Origin: Russula earlei
Taxonomy: Eukaryota > Basidiomycota > Agaricomycetes > Russulales > Russulaceae
DNA length: 18,388 bases
Direction of reading: 5' to 3'
NCBI GenBank assembly: GCA_025769875.1
Contig: JAGFNK010000922.1
Location: 1-18,388, forward strand
The position numbers were made by a program, and so were the translations under genes. Positions 8,189 to 16,962 of the stretch are shown here, in pieces; the first letter of the stretch is position 1; every line of letters begins with the position of its first letter. The notes under the pieces were generated by a model. That model had not been told where the DNA came from, did no database searches, and saw only the letters and a list, made by a program, of their open reading frames with translations.

Positions 8189-9742
8189 CGCTCTTATGGC
8201 CGCGATGCCGTAACACAAGCTAAGCTTTCTTACTCCATTCTGGAGATCAACCTTGAACTACCGTCGAATCGTTGGGTCCGTGTCCAACCTAGACCATCCC
8301 CAGAACTTCCCAAACATGTCGTAGGAGCTGCCACTTGGGACAGCTTTCATACCTTCCTCTGTTACGTCACCACTGAAAACAATGAAGAACTACCAGTCGA
8401 ATTCATCAACAACCGTTGGTTCAAACTACGACTTAGAAGAGGACAACTCTACACTCACATAGACCTAGAACTCCTCAGAAACAGCCTTGGATTAGGCTAC
8501 TGGAGGGAAAACAACCCTCTCTACGAACCACTGTCAGAATCAGAAGCCTCTTCCACAGAAGGCAACCCCCCTGAACCAGAAAACACTGTTGAAACTCAGA
8601 CACCCTTTGAATCCCCTGCTTTAGAACCAGAGGACCCCCTTGGAAACCAGGAACCCATTGAAGACCTAGAACTTGAACCACAGAACTCCCCAGAACTCAT
8701 TATGGCAGCCCAACCCCAAGTCGCTGTACAACCACCCCAAGCCACTGTTCAGGCTCCTCAGATGGCCGCTCAACCCCCCCCAGTCGTCGTCCCCCCCCCT
8801 CAAGCAGCTGCCCCTGTGCCACAAGGCACTAATGGGTCCCTTAGTGGTAAAGAACCTATGGCTTTCACGGGGGAAAGAAACAAAACAAAATGATTCATCA
8901 TGGAATTTAACCTGTTCTGGGGCCTCAATGATGACAAGGCAGTAATGGTTTCCCCTTTCAAACGAACAATGCTGGCCCTCTCCTATATTCAAGGATAAAA
9001 AGTCGAAGAATGGGTCAACTCACAGGCAACTGCACTCAGAGATAAAGTAAACAGGGCTCAAAATCCCATTAACAGAATGGACAAAGCATTATGGAATGAC
9101 TTTGTCACAGACTTTACATTCAAATTCACCAACACTGTGGAGAAAGAAGATGCCCAAGCAGCTCTTGCTAAACACACGATGAAGGAGTCCCTAGACGATT
9201 ACATCTCCACCTTTGAACAGCTCCTGAACAAAACTGGGAGGCCAGAAATGGACGTGATTGCCATTGAAAGCTTCAAAAATGGCCTAAAAATCGGACTCTA
9301 CCACGCAATACTAAACAGAGACATCTGGCCCACCACTCTCCAAGAATGGAAGGAGGAGGTGATAAAACAACACCAACGTTTCATCACCATCAGAGAAAAG
9401 CTCAAAGGGAAAACCACACACTCCCCCATGGAACACAAACCCCATCACTCTGACCGAATGCAAGTAGATGCTGCCAAGTCCAACTTTAAGAAGCTCACTG
9501 AAGAAGAAAGAAAACAATTGGCAAAAGAAGGATGTTGCTTCCATTGCAGGGAGAAGGGTCACCTTAGCCAGGAATGCCCTAAAAATATGACTCCCACCAC
9601 TCCTAAAGCCTGAGTCACCGAATCAACCCCAGAACCATCTAAGGAAGAAGAACCAGCTTCCATGGTAGCACGCATGAAAACCCTGCCAGCCAAGGAACGA
9701 GCCAAAATCTGGGATCTCATCCTCAAAGAGGATTTTCTCTAG
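8189..9742 (+). pseudogene. gag: Gag of element B
   Basis: A single frame from 8189 to TAG at 9740-9742, with stops at TGA 8891-8893, TAA 8996-8998 and TGA 9611-9613. Translation is protein-like from about 8235 (NRWVRVQPRPSPELPKHVVG, then NNRWFKLRLRRGQLYTHIDL), yet the first in-frame ATG is only at 8702. An acidic, then Pro/Gln/Ala-rich linker (8540-8830) leads to AFTGERNKTK, a capsid-like helical part (EEWVNSQA, then SLDDYISTFEQLL), and a CCHC knuckle at 9536-9577 (CFHCREKGHLSQEC). The end (KEDFL) overlaps pol in the -1 frame. The start codon has been lost or lies elsewhere. Confidence 0.87.
8217..8227 (+). other. Self-complementary primer-binding site of element B
   Basis: AAGCTAAGCTT begins two bases after the LTR end. 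It is the exact reverse complement of AAGCTTAGCTT at 7874-7884 in the LTR. I saw no other obvious candidate for a primer site here. Tf1/sushi-type elements prime reverse transcription with the 5' end of their own RNA in this way. Confidence 0.7.
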
Positions 9743-9745
9743 GCC
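9730..9745 (+). promoter_or_regulatory. Gag-pol -1 overlap
   Basis: The gag frame reads GAT TTT CTC TAG. Pol reads in the -1 frame through the same bases. The run of four T allows slippage at TTT. The sequence GGATTTTCTCTAGGCC is identical in element A, and gag and pol are -1 there too. It is a candidate programmed frameshift, although it is not a canonical X-XXY-YYZ heptamer. Confidence 0.45.
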
Positions 9746-11513
9746 AAAGTGTGACAGTCGGCACAGAGGCCCAAATAGATACCATTGTCAACCATAAAGA
9801 AAACTCAATGAAAGTTCCTTTTATGCTAACAACCAATGGAAAGACTGGACAAGCACTCCTTGACAGTGGAGCAACAGAAAATTTCATCAGTCAAGGAATT
9901 GTGGGAAAATTACAAATCCCGCTCCAAACCCTCAGAACCCCCGGACCCATCATTAATGTAGATGGTACCAATAACCAAGGAGGAGCACTAACCCATTATG
10001 CTCATATGGCCATATGGCATGGCCCCACCACACGACTTCTTACCTTCTATGTCACAAACCTGGGAGAAGATAGAATGATCCTTGGTTACCCCTTCCTAAA
10101 AGCAATTAACCCCCTTGTCAACTGGAGCACCGGTTGTCTAAGAAACCACTTAGGGATCCTTCTCACCCCTGTCCCCCTAGCCAAGCCACCAAGAATCCAG
10201 ATTGCACAAATAAGGACAACCACCATTCCCCCTGAATACTTATGACATCAGAAGGTCTTCTCAGAAGAAGCAGCCAAATGACTCCCACCCAGTCGGGGAG
10301 AACTCGACTTTAGAATCACCCTGAAACCTGACGCCCCCAAGTTCCTTGATTGCCGAACTTACCCACTCCCCCAGAATGAGAAACAAGAGTTATTGAGACA
10401 AATACAAGAGGATCTAGCTAAGGGTTTCATCAAAGATGGCGTTTCGGATTTCGTATCCCCTGTCTTCTTTGTTCAAAAAAAGGATGGCACTGCCCCATGA
10501 ATGGTAGTCGACTACCGAAAACTTAATAATGCCACAGTCCCCGATTACCACGCCTTACCCAACATGGAAGAACAATTGCACCGACTAAGGGGCAAAACCA
10601 CCTTCAGTAAATTCGACATCTGAGCTGGCTACAATAACATTCTTATCCACCCTGAAGACCGACACAAAGGTGCCTTTAAAACCCAATTTGGTACCTTCAT
10701 CCCCATGGTAATGGGCTTCGGCTTTACCAATGCCCCAGCCGCCTTCCAACAAGCAATGAACCATACCCTCCGACCCTGGCTTCTAAAATACCCAGAGAAC
10801 ACCTGCAACTACCTAGATGATGTGGTAATAGCCACAGGGGTGGGAGAAGAGCTCCTTCACCAACAAATTACACACGAGTTCCTTGACCTACTCGAAAAGG
10901 ACTCCTATTTCCTGAAAGCATCAGAATGCACCTTTGAACAACACGAAATTGATTTCTTGGGTTTCCGGATCAACCAAGGAACCCTCAAAATCGACCCAGT
11001 CAAAATGGACGGTCTCAAGAACTGGCCGAGACCCCCCAATAATTTAAAACAGGTACAACAAATCATGGGCACCCTCAATTACCAATGACCATTCATCTGA
11101 GACTTCGCAAAAATAGCTCGCCCCATTTTTTCCACGATCAAGAAAGGAACCCCCTTCCTCTGGACCCCAGAAGCAACCACAGCTCTGGAAACCCTGATAT
11201 CGGTGGTCTGCGATGACCCAGAACTATACACTGCCAACCCTGACCTCCCATATGAATTAGAAACTGACGCTTCACAATTTGCCACCAGAGCGATTTTGTT
11301 TCAGAAAGACCCAAGGGGAAAAAGAAAAATGATTGGCAACATGTCACATGCATTCAACAAAGCAGAAAGGAACTATCCAGTATGGGATAGGGAGTTCCTA
11401 GCCCTGATTCTAGCACTTCAACACTGGCGATACCTATTGGTTGGAACAAAACACCCCATCAAAATCTTTACTGACCATGCTAACCTGGCCCACTATCGAC
11501 TCCCCCACAAAAT
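9739..11513 (+). pseudogene. pol: Pol of element B: protease, RT and N-terminal RNase H
   Basis: One uninterrupted frame apart from TGA at 10243, 10279, 10498, 10621, 11086 and 11098. Protease has LLDSGA with Asp at 9862-9864 and ILGYPFL. RT has KDGTAP, VVDYRKLNN, the intact GFGFTNAPAAFQ block and YLDD at 10810-10821. RNase H starts at about 11203 (ETDASQFATRAILF, WDREFLAL, FTDHANLAHY) and is cut at 11515 by the TA-flanked DNA element. Element A has CGA or CGG at several of the TGA positions, so the decay looks CpG-driven. Confidence 0.92.
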
Positions 11514-11515
11514 TA
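11514..11515 (+). repeat. TA target duplication of the TIR element (partner 13861-13862)
   Basis: Left junction ACAAAAT-TA-TTGCC, right junction GGCAA-TA-ATTGAAG. Removing the element with one TA restores a stretch of the same length as the matching 26 bases in element A (4401-4426). The duplication cannot be longer than 2 bp. Confidence 0.82.
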
Positions 11516-11924
11516 TTGCCATTTTCAGCGCACCTGGCGGAGCTTGAATTCCACCCAAATTGGCGCAGAAACCCCCTCAAACATGCAGGATGAATATCTC
11601 CCTCAAAACAGCTTCAATTCATATGAAATTTATTGTCCCTGAATCGCCTGAATGAGGGCTAGGCAGCCCCATTGTATTCATGAGATTTGAGTGAGAATTG
11701 GTGGAGCTGGACTCAAGCCACCTCCACATGTGTATTAGATGAATTACAACTCAAAATCATGGTCTATATCTATTATTTTTCCCTCATGTTGTACCCATGG
11801 GCTGTCTTGAGGCAGCCCCATAGTGTTTTTGACTCAAGTGTTGTGGTGTGCAACATTATTTCCAGTGCAATTGGAGTCGCGGCCAGCCACTCATCACCCC
11901 TCTCGCCTCTCGATTCTGACCATC
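11516..11924 (+). repeat. Left terminal inverted repeat
   Basis: Pairs with 13453-13860. Shared landmarks include GAGCTTG, AAACCCCCTCAAACATGC, CATGGTCTATATCTATTA and GGCCAGCCACTCAT. Both arms contain the same short open frame starting MVYIYYFSLM, which reflects the repeat and is not evidence of coding. Confidence 0.92.
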
Positions 11925-13452
11925 CTTCTTGTTTTTCACAGACAGAGAGGAGTGGGTCGCAAAGAGGGGTCCTATTCTGAACTCTTTCTACTACAGAGTA
12001 GCTAGGGTGTTTTTATATACAGGAGTCATCTCCATTGCAGGTGGTGGCAGCAGGCGTGGACGAGGAGCGAAGGCATAGGCGGTGAGCATGAGTTCGTAGA
12101 TAGAGATGTAGGTGGTGAGGAATCGAGAAAGAGGATGCATGGGGTGGCTTGCGCGGGGGTGGGATCTGTCATCTTGCGGCAGCGGTGGCAGGGTCATCTC
12201 CACTGCAGGTGTCAGCAGCAGAAGTGGGTGAGAGCGCGTGAATGGATGGGGAGGTGATGTGGGAGGCAGCGTGCGGTGTGCTGTTGGCGTCAGCGACTGC
12301 TTCTCCTGCGGCAGCGGCGGCATGGTGGCGGCTTCTGCTCCTGTTGTGGCGTGTCATGGCTAAGTTCGTGGCCAAGGCCTTCTTGGTCTTCTGGGGTGGT
12401 GCTGGTGGCGAGGGGTTGCGACGGTGCGGCGGTGCTGGTGTCGTGCGAAACTACTAAAGCGGCGGCTGAGACTGAGAAGACTGAGGCTGAGACTGAGAAG
12501 GTGGTGGCGGACTGAGCTGGTGCAACAGTGGAGGCGGATGGGGCGGAGGCAACGACTGAGGGCAACGCAGGGGCGACAGTGGCTGTGGCTGACAAGGGCA
12601 TGGCGGCGGTGGCTTGTGAGACAGTGGTGGAGGTGGCAGCATGTGGTGCTAAGACGTTGGTGGCTGAGGCTGAGGCTACGGCGGCGGCTGACAAGACTAA
12701 GGCAGCTGGCAAGGCTAAGAGCACAGTGGCGGCGGTTGACTGATCTGAAGCTGGGGCGACGGAGACGGCTGGCAAAACTAGGGGCGCGGTGGCGGCAGCT
12801 GAGACTGAGAAGGCTGAGGCTGAGGGCAGGGTGGAGACAGTGGCAGCTGGCGATGCTGGTGCTATGACGGACTGGGCTGAACGGACGAGTACAGGCGAGG
12901 CTAAGACGGAGACTGATGCGAAGTCGGTGGCTGGCACGACTGAGGCTACTGTGGCGACGGACGAGGCAACGGACGAGACTGAGGGCGACGAGATGACTGA
13001 GGGTGCGGGAGCAGATGAGATGAAGGTGGGGTGGCAGACGAGGCTGCGAGGGCTGAAGTGGTGGGCGGCGCTAAAACGTTGGTGGGCGAGGTTGAGATGG
13101 TGGTTGTGCATGGAGCTGAGACAGTGGCCATAGCAGGTGACACTGAGGGCATGGGAGCTGGTTGGGTTAAGACGGGGACAGTGGCGATAGGCGATGTCAC
13201 GGCTGAGGCTATGGCAGCAGGGACAGACGAGGTGGCAATGATGGCGAAATGCGGGCGATGCTGGGATGGCGAGGACAGGTGGAGCCGAGGCGATGATGGC
13301 TGGTGAGTCGAGGATGGCGGCGGTGAATGAGGTGATGGGAACAGCGGACGAGGTGGGAACCGCAGGGACGATGGGCAAGGCAGGCGAGGTGGAGGCGATG
13401 GTGCACGATGTAGGGACGGAGCCTGGAGCGGGCATGGGTGCAGGGTATGTGT
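11925..13452. other. GC-rich, low-complexity interior of the TIR element
   Basis: No recognisable domain. An imperfect direct repeat starts GTCATCTCCA at about 12026 and again at about 12191. From 12450 to 13430 the sequence is built of short degenerate units such as GCTGAGACTGAGAAG and GGCGGCTGAGGCTGA. The composition keeps long frames open on both strands, the longest being 12290-13435 on the minus strand (381 codons, mostly Ala, Ser, Val, Thr and Pro). I treat this as compositional and not as a demonstrated gene. Confidence 0.6.
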
Positions 13453-13860
13453 ATGGTCAGAATGGAGAGGTAAGAGGGGCAATGAGTGGCTGGCCGTCAC
13501 TCCGATCACACTGAAAACAATGTTGCACACCACAACACTTGAGTCAAAAACACTATGGGGCTGCCTCAAGACAGCCCATGGGTACAACATGAGGGAAAAA
13601 TAATAGATATAGACCATGATTTTGAGTTGTAATTCATCTAATACACATGTGGAGGTGGCTTGAGTCCAGCTCCACCAATTCTCACTCAGATCTCATGAAA
13701 ACAATGGGGCTGCCTAGCCCTCATTCAGGCGATTCAGGCACAATAAATTTCATATGAATTGAAGCTGTTTTGAGGGAGATATTCATCCCGCATGTTTGAG
13801 GGGGTTTCTGTGCCGATTTGGGTGGAATGCAAGCTCTGCCAAGTGCACTGAAAATGGCAA
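13453..13860 (-). repeat. Right terminal inverted repeat
   Basis: Inverted partner of 11516-11924. Differences between the arms are mostly transitions, including several at CpG. This suggests the arms have been decaying since insertion. Confidence 0.92.
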
Positions 13861-13862
13861 TA

Positions 13863-14358
13863 ATTGAAGAATTGCAGGTTACATTTCCACACTGGCAGAC
13901 TACCATTTTGAAATCCACCACCACCAAGAAAACCCCATATGAACTTCTCATAGGTTTTAACCCTCAAGGACTCGGCACTCAACTTAAGTCCAAATTCCCT
14001 GGAATCCAAGAGCGACTCCAAGTGTTGAAAGACATGAGGGAATCGGCACAAGAAACAATGAGGAAAACACAGGACAACTGGGTTAAAGAAACCAAATTCA
14101 AGGGCTTCGAAGAAGGACAAAAGGTCTGGTTGGAGGGTACTAACTTAAAAACTCCCCATCAGTTTCATAAGTTCCGCCCCAAACAGTTCGGACCTTTTAA
14201 TCGTTACCAAAAGAATCTCCCACATCGCCTATCAACTACAACTTCCTTCCCAATGGAACATCCACAACATGTTTCACGCCTCCCTCTTATCTCCAGTCAC
14301 AGAGACAACTGAACACGGACCAAATTTTTCTGAACCACCACCTGACCTTATCTCAGGA
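13863..14358 (+). pseudogene. pol: Pol of element B: RNase H end fused to integrase C-terminal part
   Basis: 13870-13919 reads as the end of RNase H (ELQVT in one frame; AGYISTLADYHFEIHH in the ancestral frame). It joins directly to TTTKKTPYELLIGF, which in element A lies about 913 bp downstream. Thus the zinc-binding and DDE core are missing. The joint falls in AAATCCAC, a word present at both borders in element A (4459 and 5372). The remaining integrase tail has the FGPF motif. An extra base near 14199 then shifts the frame. Confidence 0.88.
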
Positions 14359-14517
14359 GAATACAAAGTTGAAAGAATCACCGCTCAACGTATCCACAGG
14401 GGCCGTCTTCAGTACAGGGTCCGATGGAAAGGGTACTCCATAGCAGAAGACACATGGGAGCCCCTTTCAAACCTTAAAAACGCTCAGGATGCTGTCACCA
14501 TGTTTCACCTACAACAA
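14359..14517 (+). pseudogene. pol: Chromodomain of element B pol
   Basis: EYKVERI, then RVRWKGYSIAEDTWEPL and NLKNAQDA, a well-preserved chromodomain lying in an open frame (14269-14724). It is more canonical than copy A. It is downstream of the frameshift near 14199, so it could not be translated together with RT. Confidence 0.9.
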
Positions 14518-16216
14518 CCCACCAAACTCCATACCATGTCTTCCATTAACCTTGACCCCACAGAATCACATCACTCAGATGAAAGTCTAGATGACCTAGA
14601 GAACCAGTTTTCAAATCTTACGATACAGCAACGTACCCTACTCCCCCAAATTAACTCTTATAACCCCCCTTCTTATTCAGTTAATGATCCCACTATCCCT
14701 GACCCGCGGACACACCATCTTTAACATAGCCGCCAGGGAACAACTGTTTTCCGGAATTCTTTCCCCTGGTGACTTCCACGGCTTTCAACTTCTCATGATG
14801 GACCCCCATTTTTCAGAGTTTCATTTGTCCATACAGAGAGCAGTACTTACAGATTTGGTATGGAATCACATTACACGGTCAGCCTCCATAAATACTCCCA
14901 CTCCTTCTGAGTGGTCGGCCTGGCATCATGAACATGCTACCTCCGCTTACAATACTCCCATGTTGTCTCCTGCTTCTAACTCGTCCCCTCTACCTGTTCT
15001 CACCCCTTCCCCCACCATAAAACAAGAACCCCTCTCACCTGAAGTCATCCAACATATCATTGACCAATGCACCCTCATCGTTCCAGAAGAGACCGAACTC
15101 CAGGACCTCACCGCCACCCTCAACCCACTTGCTATCTGCAAAGGGACCCTGTCACCCACCCTGACTGAAGCGGATCCCACTCACCCTGGCCCCCCCTGGT
15201 TTGTTTACGAACCTTACATGCATGTTCCCCCTTTCTATATTAATGTTAATGGGCGGAAACACCTTCTACCATACTTACGCATCGCTCTATATAATGGTGA
15301 ACCTATGCTTCTAGGAACTATGGGTCAAGGAGAGCCCACTTACGGAGAAAAGCTCATTGCTTGGCCTGTTGTCTCTGCCCCCCACCATTCTGTGACCACC
15401 TCTGACCTCCGCCTCCTAATCGAGGACCATCCTTTCCACTTTGACGCCACCCAGGCTCTCGAAAACCTTCACGACCCCGGTGCCCTCGCTGACATCTACC
15501 ACCTCCACACCAGTTCATTTCAGCTAAAAATCTTAGAGGGCAAACGTGCATCGATCCAAGGAGCCTTAAGTGTTCTGCAGGGACAACTGGCTGATTGACT
15601 TCACAAGATCCAGGCTCACACCAAAGAGACCACCACCATCCGTGCCCGCCTTTGCGCCAACAACACTTCCGTCTGAGTTTGCCACCAACTCGACAACCTC
15701 ATGACCGACGGAGGCCTCACTTGTGGTACCGGGCCATACTACTCACTAGCAGGGAGCTACAACAGAATCAAAGAATCAAAGGAACTTCCCACCTCTCCTT
15801 CTTCCTCACTACCCATTCATCCCCCTCTCTCCCTAACTCCCCCTCTCGAATACCTCCCTCGTGCTATCAACCAGTCCCAAAATGATGCTCCCATGGGGTC
15901 ACCTTCCCACTTCCCTCAAATGTTCTCTGACGACGCTAGCACCCCTAACACCCCTCTCACTCCTGCACATATGACTAAAGCACAGCGTCATCAGCTCCAG
16001 AAGCAACAACACGTCTGCAAGCACTGTAACACCAGAGGGCACTGGAACAAAGACTGTAACAGACCTCATACCAACTGCAGTGGTCAAGTGGATTGTATCC
16101 TTAGGAGGACTCACCGAAGCTACAGAGGCTTCTGTCCCAGGGCAATGGGGCCCCAGAGCGCATGGCCAGAAGTTGAAGGTGATGAACTCTGTGAGTCGGG
16201 TCCTGAGACTGATTAG
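14518..16216 (+). pseudogene. Element B: long C-terminal Pol extension with CCHC zinc knuckle
   Basis: About 560 codons in frame with the chromodomain, except for one extra base near 14700 and TGA at 15596-15598 (element A has CGA at 7055-7057) and 15674-15676. It contains the same blocks as copy A: PPSYSVNDPTIP, FNIAAREQLFSG, PPFYINVNG, MLLGTMGQGEP, EKLIAWPVV, SIQGALSVLQGQL. The knuckle CKHCNTRGHWNKDC at 16016-16057 is canonical, with further Cys residues after it (NCSGQVDC, then GFCP). It ends at TAG 16214-16216, just before the purine tract. Function unknown. Confidence 0.8.
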
Positions 16217-16233
16217 TTCGGAGAACTAAGCAT

Positions 16234-16241
16234 GAGGGGGG
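16234..16241 (+). other. Polypurine tract of element B
   Basis: GAGGGGGG followed by CATGA and the 3' LTR. The same sequence in the same position precedes LTR c. It would prime plus-strand synthesis. Confidence 0.75.
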
Positions 16242-16246
16242 CATGA

Positions 16247-16856
16247 TGTTGTAATCTAACCCCTTGTCAGTTCACCCATAAATTCTTTCATTATTGTTTT
16301 TCTCTTGTCACCCTTGTTCCCTCGGTTACCATTTCATCCCTTGATGTTGATGGCCACTTATTGTGTTTCACCTATTGTGTTTCACTTATTGTGTTTCACC
16401 TATTGTCGAGTTACTTTTGCTATTGACTCACCTTTATCTATTGTTCTGCTTATAGTACTGTACAGCCTCGCTACATACAGTATTTAAGCACCTGTAAAAG
16501 CTGGGGAATGCCCCAAGCTTAGCTTTGTCCCATTTCCTGTCGCATCCCTTTGCCCTGTACTGTCTCTCAATCACAACTTGTGTTGTGCTGGCTTTAATCT
16601 TGCTTGACCTGAGCACACCTCAAGGAACCCTTGTGTTCCTCTTCCTCCTCTGCCTCTCTCTCATCATCCTCCTCTTCTGCGAAACCAGAAGATCAACTCT
16701 GTCTGCGGACTGAGTCATTGTTTGACTCAGCCTTGAGATGCTAAACCTTTGATCTGGTCTCTTTGAGCCGGCCCCACTGAACCCTTGAACCAAGTCACAG
16801 GGACTTGGCCCCACTGAACTCTGAGCTAATGCTCTTATGGCTGTGACGCTATAACA
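16247..16856 (+). repeat. 3' LTR of element B
   Basis: 610 bp, same length as the 5' LTR. Differences at about 15 positions include a cluster at the very end (GCCGTAACA versus GCTATAACA). It is followed by the GCAAT duplication and then by resumed element A sequence. Confidence 0.95.
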
Positions 16857-16861
16857 GCAAT

Positions 16862-16931
16862 GGGAGTCCAGAGTACGTGGCCAGAAGTTGAAGGGGATGA
16901 ACTCCATGAGTCAGGTCCCAAAACCAATTAG
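16862..16931 (+). pseudogene. Last 23 codons of element A's C-terminal extension
   Basis: Resumption of the element A frame after element B: GVQSTWPEVEGDELHESGPK and TAG at 16929-16931. It matches the end of B's frame (PQSAWPEVEGDELCESGPET). Confidence 0.88.
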
Positions 16932-16949
16932 TTTTGGAGAACTAAGCAT

Positions 16950-16957
16950 GAGGGGGG
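16950..16957 (+). other. Polypurine tract of element A
   Basis: GAGGGGGG followed by CATGA and LTR c, identical to the tract of element B. Confidence 0.75.
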
Positions 16958-16962
16958 CATGA

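Larger units (their letters stand above)
7606..8215 (+). repeat. 5' LTR of element B
   Basis: 610 bp, begins TGTTGTAATC and ends GTAACA. It is nearly identical to 16247-16856 and is related to 16963-17557. It holds a 14-bp tandem triplet, a TATA-like box, the primer-homologous segment and a downstream hairpin, each listed separately. Short open frames inside it (for example 7664-7846, repeated at 16305-16487) are simply LTR sequence. Confidence 0.95.
11516..13860. mobile_element. TA-flanked non-autonomous DNA transposon with ~409-bp TIRs
   Basis: 2345 bp. It begins TTGCCATTTTCAG and ends CTGAAAATGGCAA, with inverted repeats at 11516-11924 and 13453-13860 matching over their length with scattered substitutions. 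It has a TA duplication and no recognisable transposase in any frame. A TA target suggests a Tc1/mariner-like mobilising enzyme, but the family is inferred from this alone. The interior (11925-13452) is GC- and CpG-rich with low-complexity repeats, very unlike the AT-richer surroundings. It interrupts RNase H of element B. Confidence 0.85.
7606..16856 (+). mobile_element. Element B: near-full-length chromovirus with both LTRs, inserted in element A
   Basis: LTRs of 610 bp each (7606-8215 and 16247-16856), TG...CA ends, a 5-bp TSD, a self-complementary primer-binding site, gag, pol, C-terminal extension and a purine tract. The LTRs differ at about 15 sites by eye (about 2.5 percent), many of them CpG transitions, indicating a moderately recent insertion. 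Its interior has TGA stops in gag and pol, a 2345-bp DNA element at 11516-13860, a ~0.9 kb loss of the integrase core at about 13911-13928, and two 1-nt insertions near 14199 and 14700. It is defective. Confidence 0.93.

Noticed and set aside
9751..10245. Protease frame starting at GTG 9751 as an independent gene
   Set aside because: The frame continues upstream through the gag stop, and nuclear eukaryotic genes rarely start at GTG; it is the N-terminus of pol.
8891..11100. TGA read as an amino acid (code change or selenocysteine-type recoding)
   Set aside because: TGA positions differ between the copies and coincide with Arg CGN in the sister. Frameshifts and deletions are also present, so decay explains them.
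12424..13514. Plus-strand Arg/Trp/Leu-rich or Ala/Glu/Thr-rich frames in the TIR element
   Set aside because: Several frames on both strands are open at once because of GC-rich short repeats; no domain is recognisable.
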